From: Icerya purchasi
Lineage: Eukaryota; Arthropoda; Insecta; Hemiptera; Monophlebidae
Length of the DNA: 64,000 nt
NCBI GenBank assembly: GCA_039619475.1
Contig: CM077116.1
Span: forward strand, 102,903,164 to 102,967,163
Direction of reading: 5' to 3'
Shown in pieces: positions 59,753 through 64,000 of this stretch. The position numbers were made by a program, and so were the translations under genes. Position 1 is the stretch's first letter. Each line of letters begins with the position of its first letter. A model generated the notes under the pieces. The model was not told the DNA's origin and did no database searches. It worked only from the letters and a program-made list of their open reading frames with translations.

Positions 59753-59908
59753 ATTCGGCATTCTATTATGAATAATTTTCAAGTGATTTGCTATTGCCGA
59801 AGGAGAACCATTGTAAGTTAAGACGGCTTTGCAATAATTACATATTGCGTCTTTACTGTCTATGGATTTTTCAGCATGATTCCATACCCAACTATTTTTT
59901 TTTGGCAT
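59705..59908 (-). pseudogene. hAT transposase BED zinc finger, truncated
   Basis: The frame starts MPKKNSWVWNHAEK and shows the BED pattern: an aromatic-rich start (WVWNHAE), then CNYC and, 16 residues on, HLKIIH (C-x2-C...H-x4-H). BED fingers are the DNA-binding N-terminus of ZBED/hAT transposases. After HNRMPN the sequence changes to residues encoded by the foldback arm and stops, so the RNase H-like and dimerisation domains are gone. This end of the hAT is its 5' end, so the element reads on the minus strand. It cannot transpose itself. Confidence 0.85.
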
Positions 59909-60674
59909 CTTGAATTGAAAACGATATCAGAATAAAACTATAGCTTAAGAAAATAAATCGTCGAAACTAACTTTCAACCACTTAATACAACTTTTTTCCC
60001 CAATGCCTTGTAAATAAATCGCACTGGTTGGAGCGGACTGTCTTTGGAGCATAGCATCTGTTGCGTTGCTGAGTGACTCACTCCCGTAAGCAGTGCGCGT
60101 ACGCGAGTGATTATGAAGTAAGGTTTTAACTCACCGAGCTGCGGTTTTCCCGTAAATAAATAATTTTTTGAAACTAGGATTGATGTTATTAAATGACAAA
60201 GCGATAACAACAAAACACGAATTATTTTAACTAAATCCCGCATTGATATTAATTATATAACAATCCAAAAAGAAACGAAAAAAATATTATTATTATTACT
60301 ATTATTATTTAATCAACATTGCGATTAATACGAATATCGTTTCGTACAATTAACCGTATCCGTGAAAACCGTAAAACCGATTTTTACCCGTATCATCGGT
60401 TTTTAACCGTAACCGCGGTTACCCGGTTACCCGGTTTTTAACAGCCCTAGTAGCAGCACTGGACATAGTCGTCCCATTTTCCTCTTTCACTTATCCCTTA
60501 AATTTCGTCATATTTCAGATCTTTCTGCAACAATAGTAACACCCGTTAAAAATACTTTGCATAAATAAGCAAATTGACAAAACAATTGAAGATTGTTAAA
60601 ATAATATTGAAAAATTCAAAACATAAAAAGATGTCCGGGGTACCCAACATTATCGTGTCCGAGACTACCCGATC

Positions 60675-63600
60675 GTTATCATGCAACCTTTAAAACACAT
60701 CTCTTAAATTGTACAAGAAATGTTGCAAATACTATTAAAACCGGTAAACTTATACATTTTCCAACAATATTAAACAATAGAAAATTAAACAGACTTTCGT
60801 GTTGAGCTTGAAAATCTTCAATTGAGTTTGTCAGGAGCGACGAAAATTTTTAGGCGGGAACAAAACACCCTTTCGCGGTTAACTTACTCGGTGCCCTCGC
60901 AACTGAGCTGAATTTGTTTTTACTCTAGAAGACGCATATTTACAACAACGCTTTATAAAAAGTGAAAATTTTGTTCATCTTTTTCTTAAGACTATACCAG
61001 ATCGGCCACTATTTAATTTACTTGAGCGAGAAACTTCCATTTATCATTTAACGTCCTTTCCCTCGTTATTATTAAATGGTGAAATGACATTAAAAACTAT
61101 TTTCTATAAAAATGTTAACTATTACGTAATAATTAATATGCAATATGAAATAAATCATTTTTATATAAAAGTACATACATAAAACAACAGTGACTATTTC
61201 TCATACAATAATCGGACAATAAATTAAATTCATTTCAGTACAGATTCTTGGAGAAAATAAGAAATGGGTTAGACTACTAGCCAGTTTTAAATTTTAATTA
61301 AATCATATGTAACGTAAAGGGTGTAAAAAAGGTTTAAGGTATTGATAAAGCTTTCCGTCTACAGTCTTCAAGATGGGAAAGCTAAGTTATTAAATAACAC
61401 TTGAATGTTTCAAAAAATAAGTTAATATTCTTTGATGAACAGATATTTCTTATATTAAACATATATAATTGTTTTTCAAATAAATGTTTTTTTTTTTTTT
61501 TTTTTTTGAAAATAAACATGCATACACCATGTCTAAGTAATGAAAGATCTGACACATTTTGATTTAGAATTAGAAATTTTTTACTCTTCCTCAAGACTTG
61601 AATCCGTTTCAGATTAATTCACTCTAATGCATAACTTCCTTTTATTACTAAACATCCTTCTCCCAATATTATTAAATGATTCAACCATATTAAAAATATA
61701 TTTTCTATAAACATCGATGTTTAAAATTGTTGTTAATGGTTGCCGTTTTAAAAGGCATTCGGTAAAATAACAGACAAATACACCACAGCTCAATACAAAA
61801 TATGTTTTTTATAGTTACAGGCATTAATATCATCTGTATACCCCAACGTTCGTATAATTCCGTACACACGTTACATAAATACCGCATTTTATAATTAAGT
61901 ATCATAATTTGTTATAAAGAATAATTTATCTTTGTATCTAGTGGGAAATTCTTTTAGATTTACAAGAAAAAAAATTTCCAATTCAAAAATTACTGCTGAA
62001 GATAAACGAAAAAGGAATAAACAAATATATGTAACTATATAACAAATTAGAAATATTTACATATACAAAACAAAATTATATACGAACATCCATCAACGGT
62101 TTTGCAACTCATGTGATCCAACCATCACACACTATGCTTGTGCTGAATAATAAGAACGAAATAAACTGAGCAGACTAAAAGTAGAAGATTAAATAAAAAA
62201 ATGAATATAGGATAGCAAAATTATAAAAAGTATGGAACACACTAAATAAACGTAAATTAATATGCTAGAATCGTTTTCAGGAATTTCCCATTTTCAGCTA
62301 AAAATAAAAGGAAAATTTATTAATGAATATAAATTCATTATTAAATGTTTAAAATCAGTAGGAAACCTAAATAATTTATTTTCGGCTGGACAAGAATATC
62401 AAAAAACATTATTAAAAAATGAACTTATTGCTACTTGGAAAAAAATGAAAATATAAATATATGTATATATATATATATATAAACAAATTTTCAGGAAACG
62501 CAAAATTCACTTAATTTCGACTGAAGAAGAAAATCAAAGAAATTTGGTACAGGGAAGACCTAAGTTATACTGAATTAGGTTAGAAAAACACAGACATATA
62601 TATACATAAATATATATATATATAATATGCTTTATCGGTACATATTCAAAATTTTACAAATTTCATTTTGTAAAATATAAAAATTTCTCAGAAAAAATAT
62701 GACCTAAAAAACTTACTTTTGTTATTTGTACTTCGAATTTGAGGTCGAATCAACGGTTATTTTAATATCTATTTTTTTTTAATTTTTTCATTTTCAACAA
62801 ATTTTGACTTCTTTTTGTTTCCCAGAAAATTACCGCTGTTTTATTATTAAAAACCTACGATAATAAAAGCAACTCGAAGTTTCTTAATCTTGGCATTTTC
62901 TTACTTTCGCTCAGGTTTTTTTTTACAATTTTTTTATTTCAATATTTAAAATCATGAAAAAAGATGTAATGTTTTATAAAAATGATTTGAAAATTACTGT
63001 GATGTGTTTCTTTTCAATGATACATATATATTTCTTATTACGTGTCATTTTTAAAGAACAATGAAATGTGGTGTTAGAAAAAGCTATACCCGTATTAAAG
63101 TGTTTCGCGCCAGAGAAGTAAAGCTGAAATTAATACAGTAATTATGAGACATTTTAATTTCATTGCGTATTTCTATACTATTTCTTTGGAAATTTAATTA
63201 ACTTAAATTAACGTTAAAATTAGATTTTGTGTGTACTTCTAATTTTGTTATAATTTGTGCTTTATACGTTACATTAAGAAAAAAATACGTTTAATTTTTA
63301 AAATTTGCATACAATCGATAAAAACTTAACAAGTGAAAAGTTATTTTGTAGGAATAACTGGAATTTTAATATTCCTTAAAATCTGAAAACAAAATATTAC
63401 GTAATGCGAAATTTTGCTTTCTCCATATTAGCGGAAATTATTTGAAGAACGTTACAAATTAATAACGCTGAAAAATTCCTTCACACATAATACATTTTAA
63501 GTAAATTTGACTGAAATTTTAATTTTTACTTCATTATAATAAAATATACTCATTTATAAAGTATATGATGGTAAAATAAATTTAAATAAAAATTTTTCAG

Positions 63601-64000
63601 ATAATAGCTGGTATTTACTGAACCTTCGTTATGTAAAGTCAACTTAATAGAAAAATAAATTTGATGAAAAATACTGAGTCATTGTTTATTGCTCAAATGG
63701 CTTTGTAACTACATATAAATAAATCTATGAACTCTCAAAAATATTGTACTGCTTAAAGAAATATAGCACCAAGTGAAGTACCTACTTTTCCATGAAAAAC
63801 AACATAATTATATTTTTATTCATATAACAGTCGTGTAATTCTTATTATTAAATCTATAAATTATGAATAAATTGCAAGTACATTATCTTATGATTTCTGT
63901 TAATTTACAAAAAAATGAACATAGTTTAATTCATTATCAATTACTACAAATATGCAAACGTTTTGAGGGAAAAATAGTGAACTTAAATTATGTATACAAT
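60675..64000. other. AT-rich stretch, no supported gene
   Basis: No coding domain. Contains a T-run (61488-61507), AT microsatellites (62458-62480, 62598-62625), and the diverged direct repeat listed separately. Confidence 0.5.
61040..61740. repeat. diverged direct duplication, ~600-bp spacing
   Basis: 61050-61115 (cgtcctttccctcgttatta, then ttaaatggtgaaatgac, then attttctataaaaatgtt) and 61648-61730 (catccttctcccaatattat, then ttaaatgattcaaccat, then attttctataaacatcgatgtt) share order and most bases. Confidence 0.6.

Larger units (their letters stand above)
58514..60449 (-). mobile_element. hAT transposon with BED finger, internally replaced
   Basis: The left terminus reads tagggctggtgattttaacg and the right terminus ccggtttttaacagcccta, inverted complements over the outer bases, flanked by the exact octamer gtagcagc (58506-58513 and 60450-60457). 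Subterminal regions on both sides are packed with ggttaacc/accggt-like motifs (58540-58690 and 60340-60440), probable transposase-binding repeats. Only an N-terminal BED finger of the transposase remains. Confidence 0.95.
58381..60674. mobile_element. small TIR element interrupted by a hAT
   Basis: ggtcgggtagccccggacgc at the left and gtgtccgagactacccgatc at the right are inverted complements at most positions. A second partial copy of the right repeat (atgtccggggtaccc) lies at 60631-60645. Without the hAT (58514-60449) and its duplication, about 350 bp remain, a typical MITE size. Superfamily not recognised. Confidence 0.6.

Overview
This is AT-rich nuclear DNA from an animal, most likely an insect. 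It has Tc1, hAT, LINE and gypsy remains, a tRNA-derived SINE, and introns of about 60-150 bp with GT-AG ends. The species cannot be named from the sequence. No intact conserved host gene is visible. Most of the window is a layered graveyard of transposable elements plus several lineage-specific repeat arrays.

Layout. 1-1.46 kb: a broken Tc1-like element with doubled terminal repeats. 1.66-3.35 kb: a dispersed repeat and a small non-autonomous hAT. 5.1-6.4 kb: a minus-strand gypsy-type protease/RT relic. 12.6-13.1 and 20.3-20.9 kb: two loci of one ~283-bp satellite-like unit. 13.86-14.83 kb: a second Tc1 relic. 16.52-18.23 kb: a hAT with an exact target duplication. 22.27-22.71 kb: a hAT MITE with an exact target duplication. 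23.8-28.2 kb: four LINE fragments, a tandem hairpin and a tRNA-derived SINE. 29.75-30.56 kb: a third Tc1 relic. 31.4-35.9 kb: a tandem duplication whose units each contain a long foldback. 39.6-40.1 kb: a convincing but anonymous spliced locus. 41.25-46.15 kb: a ZMYM1-like hAT interrupted by a minus-strand LINE.

The most unusual part is 46.7-57.2 kb. The first section (46.7-48.35 kb) has five tandem copies of a unit opening with the same ATG and N-terminus (MKLFSRFYSLGRSRLF). Each copy carries 1-5 copies of a 29-bp minisatellite that is open in all three frames. It is followed by about 8 kb in which ~80-185-bp blocks alternate with 55-151-bp introns. The introns are mostly homologous and have good donor and acceptor signals. 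Large blocks are duplicated again (period about 1.41 kb). This looks like a fast-evolving microexon gene, or its decayed copies, grown by exon-intron duplication. That is inference: stop codons interrupt several blocks, so coding is not shown.

58.38-60.67 kb is a three-level nest: a small TIR element contains a hAT (exact 8-bp duplication), which contains a foldback cutting into the BED finger. The remaining stretches are AT-rich with no supported feature.
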